A stretch of 64,000 nt of DNA, from positions 310,001-374,000 of the forward strand of contig NBAZ01000016.1 of assembly GCA_002794735.1 (NCBI GenBank), read 5' to 3'. How positions within the stretch are numbered: the first letter of the stretch is position 1; the number at the start of each line of letters is the position of its first letter. Below the pieces are notes generated by a model. That model was not told where the DNA came from and made no database searches. It was given only the letters and a program-made list of their open reading frames with translations. A program made the translations under genes and the position numbers. The DNA is from Pyrrhoderma lamaoense. Lineage: Eukaryota > Basidiomycota > Agaricomycetes > Hymenochaetales > Hymenochaetaceae. Below, one piece after another: positions 12,019 to 24,421 of this stretch.

Positions 12019-13687
12019 AGTAAAATTTCTTCCCCCTATCCGTTAATAGCCTCCTAGCATAGGCAAATTAATGAGGATTAACTTATCCATCTTCTCTTCT
12101 TTCCTTCCTTTGGGAAAGAGCAGGAGGGAAGGAGTGGACAAATGACGTCTGTGAACTCTGTCTCATATCTAGATTCCTCTCTATGTTTCTGTTTCCTCAT
12201 CAAAACTACTTGTTTTGGTGAGACCTCTACACTCAGTGTTTATTTTCCCCTTCCCTATTATGTAGTTAGCAGAATTAGCAAGTAGGTTTTAAATAACTCG
12301 TTCCCTGTAAAGTTACAATCATCACTCCGTTTTTTTCATTGGCATTGAATCTTTTCTTGAATCTTTCTGTACTTTTTTCTTCCCTCCCTTTGTATCTAAT
12401 ATACATGAAATGAAATAAAAATCATCCCAAGCCTCGTCAAATATAAAGAGAACTTGCCAGTCCTTTCTTTCCTTCCGAATGTCTCATTACTTCGGTTAGC
12501 TTTCAGCCCTAAGCCTTTTCCCTGTCTTAATTTAAATGTATATCCAAAAGACTTCAAAGGAAATTTTTGAAAGTTCCTGAGTTCAAGGTCTTCACTTTTC
12601 TTTGAAATGACTTCTCCCACTCCTCTCCCTATTTCTTCTTGTCTCCTCAGTTCATTGGCCGCATTCATTATTATTATGTGATATCAATCCCAATCACTCG
12701 CTAATCATCCCTATCGTAGGAGAGATCAAACAAACAAGCTGGCGAACAGCAAAAAGAATAAAGAGAATCACATCAAAATTGTTGTCAATAGTCAAATCAT
12801 CAATCCTCAACGCATCGAAAACATCAAGTGTATCAGCTAGTTTGGAGAAGAAGAAAAAGGACATACAGGTAAAAGAAACATGGGTAAGTAAAATATGAAA
12901 GATGAGAAAGTGTGAACAACACATTGACGAGAAGGAGAAGGAGGTCTACAAGTCGAAAGTATCATGAGAGTATATGGTGGAACAGATCAACCCGGAAACA
13001 GGGGTCCAAACAAAACAAACACATTGTGCCTTTTTTCTTGGAGAAAAGGGGGAAAGAGATCGAAGGAGATGATTGTCGTGGTGTCATAGTAGAAACTTCG
13101 GAAAAACAGAAAAAGGTATATACATATAACCAAGTTTCAGAAAAAAATGCAGGGATATACAAAGAAGAGGGGAAAGGTACATGTGTGCAAGAGTTTGTTG
13201 GCGTGTTAGATATTTTAGGTGAGCATGAAAACTGTGGAACATGTGGATTAGAAAGTAGGAAAATAGGGAGTTGTTATTAACACTGAGTAGAACAAGAAAA
13301 AGCACCCTCAGAAGGAATCAAGTAGCTAGCTAGCTAGTATAATCAGGTATTCAGGATTGTAACAGGTGTGGGGTTGGGATCGCAACAGATAAAAAGAAAG
13401 AAAGAAGTAAAACATCCAAAAGAAAAGTTCATATCCTAGTAGAGAAAAAATGGATGGAGGTCGACTACCTAACATCGTCCACAAGAATAAAAAAATATAA
13501 TAAAAGAGTAAGAAAGGGTGTGCAAAAACAAACAAGGGGAGAAACACATATAGTAACAGAAAGTTTTAAGCTGCGACCATATAACAAATTCGTCAGGGTA
13601 AGTAGTAGTCGCGCTGCGCTCTACATGTAATATATGCATATGGATATATCTATCAACATAAAATTTCAACTTGAAGTTAAAAGAGAT
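12019..13687. other. Long 3'-3' spacer between TRIR-like gene and BBC1-like gene
   Basis: The two genes converge here. Several open stretches on both strands (for example 12396-12668 minus and 12912-13280 plus) are low in complexity, lack motifs and overlap each other, so none is called. A (CTAG)n tract lies at about 13323-13338. Confidence 0.4.
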
Positions 13688-16600
13688 CTAGGAATCGGGC
13701 ACGCGGAAGACCTAAGGAAACGTGATGGAGGGTGAAAGTTGTAGAGAGAGAGTAATAATCAGTCTCAAATAGACTAACGAAGGTCAGAAGAGTATCGTTC
13801 TTACCTTAATATTCCCGCTTTTCAGATCTTCAAATCGATAAGTAACATATTCAACAGTCTAGTTATAGTTTTTTCATCGTAGAGAAAGTATCAATCAGTC
13901 AACAGCACAACTCCAACTTCAGAGAATGTAAAACTGAAAAAAAAACTTTACCTGTACACCAACATGCTGATTCGCCTGATAAACTCTAGCTTTACACTTC
14001 CTCGGCTCAAAATCACCCACAATCCCAACGACAGGCTCCCCCTTCGTCCCCAACTCTTCCTGATAACTCTGACGAGCCGCGGAAGAAGAAGGATGCATCG
14101 ACATCGACATCATCTTCCCCTTCCCTTTCCTAGTTCCCTTAAACAACGCGTTTTGGAGGACGATCACGTCCCCAGGAGCAATCTCAGCATACCTCTTATG
14201 GACCGTTTGAGATGTTTGGAAGTAGACAAGATGGCCATAAGGATAAGGTGCCGTCTTACTTGGTATACAAGCTGTAGGTACTTGACGTGCAACAGCCTGG
14301 ACGAACCCCGGATAAGTCCCGTCTCCGACTAACACTCGTCTGGATTTGTCGTGTAAGAGCGCAGCGGCATCCGAGATGTACACACCTACTCGACCCCATA
14401 GGTCTAAGAGGGCGTCTCCGTTGAGACGTGGCACGTCAGGTCTACGTTCTGCAAGTGCACTACTTGGAGAGGAGAGAACTGTGTTATTAGATCTTCCTGA
14501 TTTGCCTGATGCCCCAGATGGCTCGCGGGAGTGCATGGCAGGAGGTGGGGGTACAGTGTTCACCGACAACCCACCTCCACTGATTTGGAATTTCGTAAGA
14601 GGAGGAGCGTTCACCAGAGTGCCATCAGTTCCATTAACAATCGTAGGTGACCCCCCATATTCGTTATCCTCTCCTCTCTCTTCTCCTCCATCCCTCCCTT
14701 GCTGACCAGGAATATCCAAGGAATGTCCAGGTATCCTAGGCAAGTCCCACTCCGCTCTTGGGATATCGAACTCCTCAGGCTCATCAATCAACACAAAGTC
14801 CCCACTCGTAGTCGACACAGGACGCATATTCATAGGTGCAGATGGTGACACAGGCGATCTCAGTCCGCCTCCCAAACCCATCTCAGAGGGACCACCGTTA
14901 CCATTATTATTATTGTTATTCGAGCCCACGCCAACTAAGCTGCCAAGCGTGACAAGTGCAGAAGGTCTTCGTTCTGGTACAAGCGACATGAATCGAGTTG
15001 GGGGACCACTACCTGGTGGTGGACGAACACCAGCCGAGAAGGAAACCGTTGCGGACCTCGTGTTAGATGGTGGTGATACCGCTCGTCTGAGGAATGGAAG
15101 CGTAGCATTTTGGTCTCCTGAAACATGTCAAAAAAGTTTTTTATAAGTGATAGGCGTTAGAAAGGTGTTGAGATCTAGTAAAGATAAAAATAGGATAGAA
15201 TATTCGAAGAAGAAAAGAAAACAAAAAGAATGAACCAACTTACTTGGTGATTGACTCGAAGAAGACCCAAAGGTACCAAACTCATCTATTCCTTCTTGTT
15301 CTACTGAAAAAATAAGACGGAAGGGACGCGAAGTGTCAGTAATCAACAACTCTACTCTTAGTGTACACAAAAAACGTAGGAAGCCATAGACAAGACGAGA
15401 CAAGACAGAACCAAAAACGACATACCATTAGTACCCACACTCCCAGTGATAGTCGACAACGTCTTTCCACCAAGGCCAACATAAGGCAACGTATTCATCC
15501 TGACAGCACCCGTAACAGGCATCAACTTTGAACTCGCCCTCATCTTCATCATCATCTCTTCATCAGAACTAATAATGTTTTCTACCGCAGCCGCAGCCGC
15601 AGAGACAGGAGTTGTCTCTGTTGGTTGTTGTTGTTGAGTAGGGAAAGGGGCCCTCTCGTTCTCTGACCCAACCTCATCCGCCACAGACTCTTCTTCGTCA
15701 TCCCCACCAACACCAGACCCGAGACCGGTAAACGACCCACCGACAGGTACAGAAGTACCAGTAGCAGCGAACGGGACAGGCGTAGGAGTACCAGTCACAG
15801 CAATCGGCGTAACACAAGCGCTGGCGCCAGTACTCGTCTTCCTAGCCAAACTCGGACTCCTAGACAACTCCGGCGGACTATTCTTCAACGCCAACTCTAT
15901 AGCAGAAGCGAGCGCCGCTTTCGTAGCGTCGCTACTCAAGTCGTACATCACTGCAAGTAAAGAGAATAAGAAGAAAGAGAGAGGGTGGGGGGAGGGGAAG
16001 AAAGTGTGTAACCGTCAGCATAAAACATGAATAAATAAAGTTCAGATTATGAACTCACTTCCGCTACCACCTCCCTCTCCACCTAAACTATTCAACGAAA
16101 CCGAACTTCCTCCCTTACCACCTGCACTAGCACCCGTACCAAAAGCACCCAAAGTCTTCGACCTAGGCTTAAACGCCGCAAACTTGGCAGGAGGCGGGAA
16201 GTTCATAACAGACGGGAACCTGCTGTCTTCTTCAACGTTAGGATTCGGGAATGTCGGCAACGCCGAAGCTGAGACTGGGGCTGGAGGAGGTGGTGGTGGT
16301 GCAGTTATTGTACCAAAGGTATTGCCTATACCCGGACTTGGACTCTGACTTTGACTTACACTAGTCAGCACGTTCCCAGTCTGACCCTCGTCAGTAGCGT
16401 TAGTAGCATCAACACCCCCATGACCAATACTACTCCCACTCCCACTCCCTCCTTCTTTCCCTGCAACTGCTACTGCTGGATAACCACACCACCAACGACA
16501 CTCAAATTCCCGAAGCTGATCGTACTAGCAGCAGCGCTCGTATCTCTCGACCACTTACTCATCAACGGTAAGTCTCCCAACGAAGCTCCAATCCCGCTTA

Positions 16601-19600
16601 ACCCTCCTAACCCTCCAAGTCCACCGAGTCCGCCAAAAGTCTTAGACCTTTGATGCGCTTGCTTTTGCTTTTGCTTCTGTTGTGCTTGTTGTCGGTTGAA
16701 GTGGGAGGGAGGAGAGAAAGCAGTCGTGCAAGGAAGGGAACTGACCTCCCCTTTTCCCTCGTCACCGCCTACCACTTCTTCTTCTTCCTCACCTTCCCCA
16801 CCACCTTCTTCATCGTCGTCCGTCTCAGTATGCGACCTCGCACTAGCAAAACTCTCCCTCCTACTCCCGAGAACGACGAAGCCAACAAACTCGAAGTCGT
16901 TGAGCCAGCTTCAGTAGCAGTAGCAGTCAAATCGTTCAGGTTTGTAGCACCCCTAGAGCAGTAGCATCAACATCAACAGCACCAGAAGTGCCAAAGGTAC
17001 CATGATAAGTCAACTTTGAAGGTAAAAGCTGTTCGTCCCCACCACTTCCTCGTAGGTGATCTTCATCCATCTCCTCAGGCTCGTCAACGAACGCGCCCCC
17101 GTGATGTAAGAAATACGATCCTCCTCCCTCTCTGCCTCCTCCCGTTACCCCTCCTCCTCCAAACGTATCACTCAAACTTCCTTCAACGCTCCCAACACGT
17201 ATCTCAACAGCCTCCCCATCCTCTCCTTCCTCTTCAGCACCAGTTATGGAAGGTAAAGTACTAGAAGGCGTAGGCGTAGGTCCATACCCTTCCATCTCAC
17301 CAACTACGATATCTTCTCCACCACCACTAAATTCGCTAAACCTACTCCCAAGCTTATCACCAAGTTGACGAACACCGTCTCCTCCCCCCTCTTCTTCTTC
17401 TTCCTCTTCTTCCTTGACAGTAGGCACAGGAGGCGGAGCCCGTGGGGGCGGCGGAGGCCTCACTGAGAACCTCCTCCCAATCCCAGCTCCATTCAGGTTT
17501 ATGTTCTCGTTCTCATTCTCCTTACTGGTAACAGCAACAGCAGCAGGCGTAGACGGCACAGAAGGTATACTCGGCAGGTCTGCTAACGAAACCATTCCCA
17601 GCCCCACCCCCGGACTACTTGGGCTACCTGGGCTACGAAGACTGGGACTCGGGATCGACCCTATCGACTCTCTCATTCTCCTTTCCTCCATATCCTTCCC
17701 TTCTTCTGAGTCTACATCTGCTATGTCTGTTGAGTCGTTCTTAGGGGCGTCGACCGAGGCGGCAGTCGTGAATACAGAAGCTGAAGACGCTGATTTTGGA
17801 CCAGGGCTAGGACCGGGTCTAAGCTGAGACCTAGGCTTCGGTATAGGTTTAGGTTTAGGCGTAGACGGTGACGGGGAAAGAGAAGGAGGAGGAGGAGAAG
17901 AAGAAGAAGAAGGCAACAACGTAGCAGGTAAAGTCGCACTTCTCCCAATCGAGGGACGTACAACTCCAACCCCACCAGATGGAGTAAACGTTGGCGGAGT
18001 TGGTGGAGGATGCGGAGGTGTGGGAATACTAGTCGTAGTTGTGTTGATATTTGTGGTAGTTGTAGTAGGAGTAGGAGTAGGAGTAGTACCAATGTCATCT
18101 TCATTTCCAGTACCAAAAGTACCGAAAGAAGACATCGCGGGTGGAGAAGAAGACGTCAGAATTTGGTTTTTCTTCGCCAGAGGTATACGCGGAGGAGTTG
18201 CCAATTTCACTTTCCCAGCTGCAGTTTGTATCATCGTCGGCGTCGATGTCGCTGCCGGTACTGCTGTCTGTCCTGCTGTTCCTACTGAAGTTAGACCCAC
18301 GCCTACACCAACACCCTCCGTCTCAGTCTCCGTCTCGCTTCCCGATCCCGACAGTCTCCCGTGTCCATCATCTCCCCCACTCTTAGACGTAGACGTAGAC
18401 GAAGAGTGAGCAGAGATAGAAGAAGAGACAGACGACCTCTTCCACGTCCTTGGGACAGGTGGAGGTTTCGCTAACACAACCGGTGGTTTTGGCTGCTGTT
18501 CTTGTTTTGTTCCTCCTCCTCCTAGTTTCCTTACACCTCCCTTGGTCCCACTTTCACCCCCAGCCGAAGACGTCGAAAGGGCAGAAAACGCCGAGATAGA
18601 GCCACTGGATCTAGATTGTGGTAACTGAGGTCGAACGCCTCCCGTACCCGCAAAAGGCGTAGGCATCGACCCAGCGGGGGGCTTAAACAATGCAGCTACA
18701 GCACTAACAGGGTCCAGTACTCCGTCATTGTTGTCAGTTGTCATTCCTGTCGTTTGCGGTGATACCTTCTCTCCTCCGCTACCAGTACTCTGCGGAGAGA
18801 CCTTCCCCTCACTCTGTTTCTGACTATGTAAGCTCTGTAAGCTCTCCCTCCTCTCGTCAGGAGTCGTCAAATGAATCGTGTTCGCTAAGGACTTTGCAAG
18901 CGCCGACACAGAAGAACCTCTCTTCTTCTTCTTCTTCTCACCACTCCCGCTTTCCCCTTCTTTACTAGTATCTCCTTCGCCTTCACTTGAGTTTGAGTTC
19001 GACTTTGTGATCGCAGTTGCAGAACCTCTTCTAATAGATCCCCAAGCGCAGCTTTAAGTAACCCCCTGGCGGCCTGATAGCTTCACCCAACTCGGAAACT
19101 TCATCTTCTCCAGCCTCACTACCAACTCCCCTTCCACCAGTAACCCCACTCACAGTATTACTCCTCCCCAGTCCCGCGCCTACGTTGTTGGCACCAGACC
19201 GTTTCTTCATAACACTCGTAAACGACATTGTGGAAGCAGCGGCAGACATACTACCCATCATCATCATCTTCGGTTTTGGCTTTACGGGTGGAGGTGGAGA
19301 CGAAGGTCTTGACGCGATAGACGGATGAGTTGAAGAAGGTGGAGAGCTCGGTGGGGAGTTTGGGCGTTGTGGGTACTGAGCGCGAGACGAGGGAGAGGAA
19401 ACGATTGCCGGTAATTTAGTCGTAGTCGTGAATAATTTCGGAGGTTGAGAAGGAGAGGGAGAAGAAGTAGAAGAAGAAGGAGAGGAGGATTGTTTAGGAG
19501 TAGTGAACTTGATTCCGTTTCGTAACATGTCTAGAGACGCACGGTCTTCAGCGTCTCCATTGTCCCCATTAACACCATTAACACCATTAGGACTGTTGAA

Positions 19601-21955
19601 GACATTGACAGCATTGACGTTAGAAGAAGCATTATTAATCTTTTCCTGTCTGAGCGCTAACACGGCTGATATCGACTGTATGGTAGATACATTCGCCGAA
19701 GCCGGTGAAGTAGAAGCGGAAGCGGAAGAAGGAGAATGAGAGAGAGAATGTTCGATGCCTGAAGAGACAGAGACGGTGTTGTTCCTCTTTAACAACACAC
19801 GGCTGTTCTGTATTTGTTGCGCCATCGTTGGCGTAGCAGCCATAGAGTCATTATTGACGAAGAGAATGACCTGGAGTGATTGGCGTTCGCACCAGCACCA
19901 GCGACGACGGAAGCTTTCTTTATCTCCGAAACCATTTGTCTTCTCACATACCCATTCTTGGCGTCATCATCACCACCACTGTCATCATCATTCCCATTCT
20001 CAACATTAACAGCGGTCTTTCCATATCCGTTGCCGTTGTTGTTGACGTTATTGACGATGTTGGCGTTAAGAGGCAATCTAATCCCAAACGAAGTGGCCAT
20101 TCCCTTCCCTTTACCTCCTTTGCCCTTCCAAGCTTGAGACCTCACAGTCTCTTCATTCCCGCCATCATCTCCGTTCTCTGTCCCCCTTCCATTTTCATAC
20201 CCTACTCCTGCCTCGTTCTCATTCCCATAGCTATCGTCGTAGTCATAGTCATTCCCGTTCCCGTTCGTTTCGGCTACCCTACTCTGTTCAAAAACTTCAG
20301 GCGTAGGCGGTAAAGGTCTAGTAATCCTAGGAGGTGCCATCTCTCTATCAACAACAACAACAGCAGCAGCAGCTTCTTCTAGAGTGTTCGTATAAATGCC
20401 GGTATAACCGTCACCCTGCGCGTAATCGTATCCCTGTTCGTGTTCGTAACCGTGCTCGTAATCGTACTGTCGTACGTACTCAGCTTCGTACTCATACACG
20501 CCTTCTCTTTCGTCTCCACCAGTATCCCAAGAATCTATATATAGTCAAGAAGGATGGGGGGAAGGGTTATGTATGTTAGAGATGAGTTATATATACGAAG
20601 AGTAAGAAGTAAAAGTGATTCCAACACGCTTAGATATCCAAAGTCCACGAGTCCCCGAGTATTGGAGTATTAGAGTACAAGTACCTGACTACACGCGAGA
20701 GAAAGAGAACAACGTCTTTTGGACCTTCCTCCCAATCAAAACAAGGGATAAGAGAAGGCGGTGCCAACTACAGATGAATATAGCAGATGGTAGATGGTAG
20801 ATGAGAAAAGCGGAGATCGTGCCGAGGAGGATGTGTACGTGGATGTAGAAGGAACAGATGAAGATTGAGAGTCCGCGTACGAAGATGTGATACGCAGATG
20901 CGAATGGAGACGGACGGACGGTAAAAATAAATGAAGAAAGAATCTTTCAAAAGAAGAGCGAAAAAAAAAAGGTGAGAGGTGTCGTCCTTGGGGTGTTGTT
21001 GGTTGTCGTAAGTACTTGACACATACACGGACGCACGCACGCACGCAACCTTGCACTCCTCTTCCCTTACTCGTTACGAAAAACTAAATTACGGACCCAC
21101 GAGTTCTCGGGGCGTGGCCACCGGTAACTCATGCCCTTAAGTGCCTCGTGTTGGTGATGATGGTCGATCAGAAAGAAACGATCAGAAACGATCAGAGACG
21201 AGTAAACGATGTCCATCATGTATAATCAGTATAGGATCATCCCCAACCTCTTGGATGATTCTCGTTGCACCCCGTCCCATCACCGTAAAATTAGTATTTG
21301 TGATACTATTTCCAACATTCTTGTTTCTAGCCCCTTCTACCAATCAGAGATATCATCCATCAATGATAAGAAAATTTCCCTCCATAAGGCGTGCATAAAA
21401 ATTAAGGAATTGAGGCTGCCCCTCCTCCCAACGTGGTAAATCAATACTCAATCCTTCCTCCCATCCATTCATCCATCCATCATTCTATCCATCCATACAA
21501 AAACATAACTCCACTTCTATCCATCACTGTGTCCATTCATCCACCTCTACCCGTTCTACTGCCCCACACCCGACCATGATAGTTAAAAAAGACTTCTTTA
21601 TGATAAGTGATAAAATGAGAATACCCCTTAATATCTCACAACCCCATACTCTATACCTTATACCTTATACCCTACGCCCTTTCAAACTTTGTACCCATGT
21701 ACTCGGACCTCCTGTATCCATACTCCATACTCAGGTGACCTTGGCGATAACTTACCAAACCAAACCAACCCTCAAAGAAGAGTGGTCGTTCTGGACGTAC
21801 GAAAGAACGATGAAAACAAAATTTAAAAAAAATATACACATACCTTCTTGTTCCGCATATTCCGGATACCCTCCTACGCATTCATATAATTCGTCTTTGT
21901 ACCCTTCCTCCGCTCCTCCTCCGTCGACGCCGTAATCATCTGCTGAAAATTTGTT
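13688..21955 (-). CDS. BBC1: BBC1/AIM3-like actin-patch protein, central and C-terminal part
   Basis: Bbc1 (Mti1) binds type I myosins and restrains Las17/WASP-driven actin assembly at endocytic patches. The last exons carry the family's C-terminal fold: LLDLWGRVGVYISDAA, DGTYPGFVQAVARQVP, YPYGHLVYFQTS, IAPGDVIVLQNA, GEPVVGIVGDFE and KARVYQANQHVGVQ (exon ending 13952), then TVEYVTYRFEDLKSGNIK (13805-13858) and VFRVPDS-stop (13688-13711). Upstream is a very long Pro/Ser/Gly-rich linker with a WDLPRIPGH motif, plus Tyr-rich and poly-Glu segments. The frame changes at about 19050 (twice), 16960, 16865 and 16490, and each is restored by one extra G in a G run. The exon at 21843-21955 joins 20540 in phase across about 1.3 kb. 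No SH3 domain was found. The start is unresolved, and the gene probably continues into the next feature. Confidence 0.7.
21455..21510. repeat. CATC-rich short tandem repeat
   Basis: Imperfect CATC/CCAT repeats (CCATCCATTCATCCATCCATC and variants) in the stretch between two BBC1-like exons. A separate CGCACGCA repeat lies near 21028. Confidence 0.6.
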
Positions 21956-22505
21956 GATTTCGGTTTCGAGTTCGATATCCAATTTGATTTTTTTAAACGG
22001 AAATAGAAATTATATTTGAAATGTAAGTTGAGTTGAGTCGGACCGAGGACATTCAAGTCATTTTTTGAGTAATCGAGCAATCGTTTTTATCCGTTCGTTT
22101 CGCCGTTTCGTTTCGTTGCGTTTCAGTTATTTTTTCATTTTTTTTTTTCCGATTTTTTTAACATTGGTTACGTATCATTTCCATATATTGTAAATTCCAT
22201 TTTTCCCCCAAAAAACGGTGATTTATAATGGAAGAAGCATGAGGGGAAAAAAACGTTAAATCAATACAATCATTCCCTTATTCGACCAAAACAGAGAAAA
22301 AAATAAAAAAACTCAAAAAGGTAACAACAGTTTCTTCGATTCTTTGTCTGTTTTCTGCTTTTCGGGGTAAAAAAAAGGTATACATAATTCGTATTCGCGT
22401 TTGTATTTGTTTGACACAGAGAGTTAAACTTGTTTGTTTCCGACTTTTGAAAAAAAAAGATTCGACCATTCTAGGATATAAAAAAAAGAGGAGGAGAAGG
22501 AGAGG

Positions 22506-22520
22506 GGGGGGGGGGGGGCG
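22506..22520. repeat. G15 homopolymer
   Basis: Fifteen consecutive G in the A/T- and homopolymer-rich stretch (22.0-22.6 kb) between the two BBC1-like segments. Confidence 0.8.
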
Positions 22521-22647
22521 CACCACCACACCACCATACCACCAAAGACCAGCGTTAAGAAGGGGAAAATGAAAAAAAGAGTATTAAGAATCAAGGATCG
22601 AATCCCCCGCTCTCCCAACTAACCAAATCACTCATCCTCCCCTCCCT

Positions 22648-24421
22648 TCACCCCTTCTTTCCCTTTCCTAGTCCCCTCTCCTCCTCCTCCTCGTACTCAT
22701 CATCATCCAATTTGAGAGAAGCAGCAGCCTCAGTGATGTCCACCGAATGCTTCTCAGCTCCCGCTTCCTCTTCATCCTCTTCATCCTTTGCCTTTTTAGT
22801 CTCTTTTGAAGGGAGAGGAGGTGGGACTTCCTCTTCACCCTCCTCCTTCTCCTCCACCTCATCTTTATCATCTTTAACTAGAGGGTCGACTACACCTCCA
22901 GCCTCTCTCTCCTCCTCCTTCTCCAACCCAGCCGCTGCTTCTCCACCAACCTCTTCCTCCTCTTTCTCCTTCTCCTCCCTCTCCCCTTCTCCTCCCTCCT
23001 CATGCTCATCATCCACATCTTTACTGAATGCATTACTATTGGCCGCAAACGGATTAAACCCACCAGATTTCGCGATCCTCTCCGCAATCCTCTTCCTCCT
23101 CGCGATCATCTCCTCCTCCGTCTCTTCCTTTTCTTCTTCAGCTTCTCCCCGTCGTTGTTGTTGTTGATCTTCTTCTTCTTCTTCTTCTGAGTGATGATCC
23201 CGTTGATCTTCCCGTTCTTCAACTCGTGTGACGTCCTCCGATTTCCTCCTCACCTCACCTTCCTCCCCTTCACCGGAAGCTACACCCTCCCCACTCTCCG
23301 CATTAGCACTAGCACTAGTAGCCTGACCCTCTCCTTCAACAGGCGGTTTAGGTACTGGCGCACGTCTACGGGGTGGACCTGCTCGTTTCGGGTTCAAAGG
23401 CATGGGCATACTCGTCGGCGGGCTACGTGATGAGGTCCCACTCGAGTCCGTGGAGTGTGCTGTTATAGTATAGTTCAGATAGGAATCAGTATTTAGTTAT
23501 AATACATATGAAGACGTTAAGATCAGGATAATGAAGGTTGATAAAGTTGATCGACGAGATAAAAAGAGAGAAGGATTGAAGTATAAGAAAAACATGAAAA
23601 AGAAAACACGACATACCGCCCGAAACCTCTTCTCCTCCCTCTCCTGTGCCGGAACCGTGAGAAGAAGCCGAAGCCTTAGAGCTCCTAACATTAGAAGGTG
23701 CAAACACAGGAGGACCCATCCCGAACCTAGCGCCTCCTAAACGAGCCATCCTGGCAGCGATCGCAGCCCGCCTCTTCCTCTCCTCTTCTTCTGCATCTTC
23801 CTCTCCTTCCCCGCCTTCCGTCTCACCACCACCACCACCACCACCACCACTTTCTGCTTCTTTTACTACTCCCTCATGTACCTCAACGGAGTGTCGTTCT
23901 TCCGCATCGGCTCCGGAGTCTTCGCCGGTATGTGCATGTGTATGCGCGTGTTCCTCACCTCCCGCTTCGTCTTTCTCTCCAGACGTGTGAGCCGGGACAG
24001 CGGCGGCGGTAGGGGGTTTCCAACGTGGTCTATCGCCTACAGGAGGTCTAGGTCCGATAGGAGGAGGAGCGATACCACCACCACCTCCTCCCCCTGCAAT
24101 TCCTCCAAAGGCGCCAGCACCTTGGAGTGCAGCCATACGTTCTTTGAGACTCTTTACTCCCCCTCCTCCTCCTCCCGCTGCTGCGGTATCAGACCCGGAA
24201 TCTCCGGCACCAGAATCCCCGATGACTACACCTCCAGACGAGCGAGAGGAAGGCGGGGAGGGAGGACGTGGGTTCCATTGGACGTGTCCCGGTTTGGGTC
24301 TTGGGACAGGCGCGGACGAAGAAGAGGAAGAAGGCGAAGAGTCAGAAGGTTTCTTCTCAAATGCTGCTATACGATCCCGAAGAGATTTGGGTTTGGGAGG
24401 TGGAGAGTCTTGTGTGGACAT
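22648..24421 (-). CDS. BBC1/AIM3-like N-terminal part (same locus or separate gene)
   Basis: ATG at 24421 opens MSTQDSPPPKPKSLRDRIAAF, a typical start of basidiomycete Bbc1-type proteins. Exon 1 (23617-24421) contains KSLKERMAAL and RRAAIAARMARLGGARFGMG. Exon 2 (22648-23459, joined in phase) contains KRAGPPRRRAPVPKPP, IARRKRIAERIAKSGGFNPFA and long Glu/Asp-rich stretches. Repeats of the form K-R-x-R-I/M-A form short helices between proline-rich blocks. As read the frame stops at 22648 after GLGKGKKG. One more G in the run just before the stop would create a GT donor that joins in phase to the exon at 21955, although the intron would be about 0.68 kb. Either the N- and C-terminal parts form one gene with an unusually long intron, or the locus is split. 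Confidence 0.6.

Noticed and set aside
12396..13669. Several ORFs of 60-120 codons between the TRIR-like and BBC1-like genes
   Set aside because: They overlap on both strands, lack ATG context or domains and lie in a 3'-3' spacer. Treated as chance ORFs.
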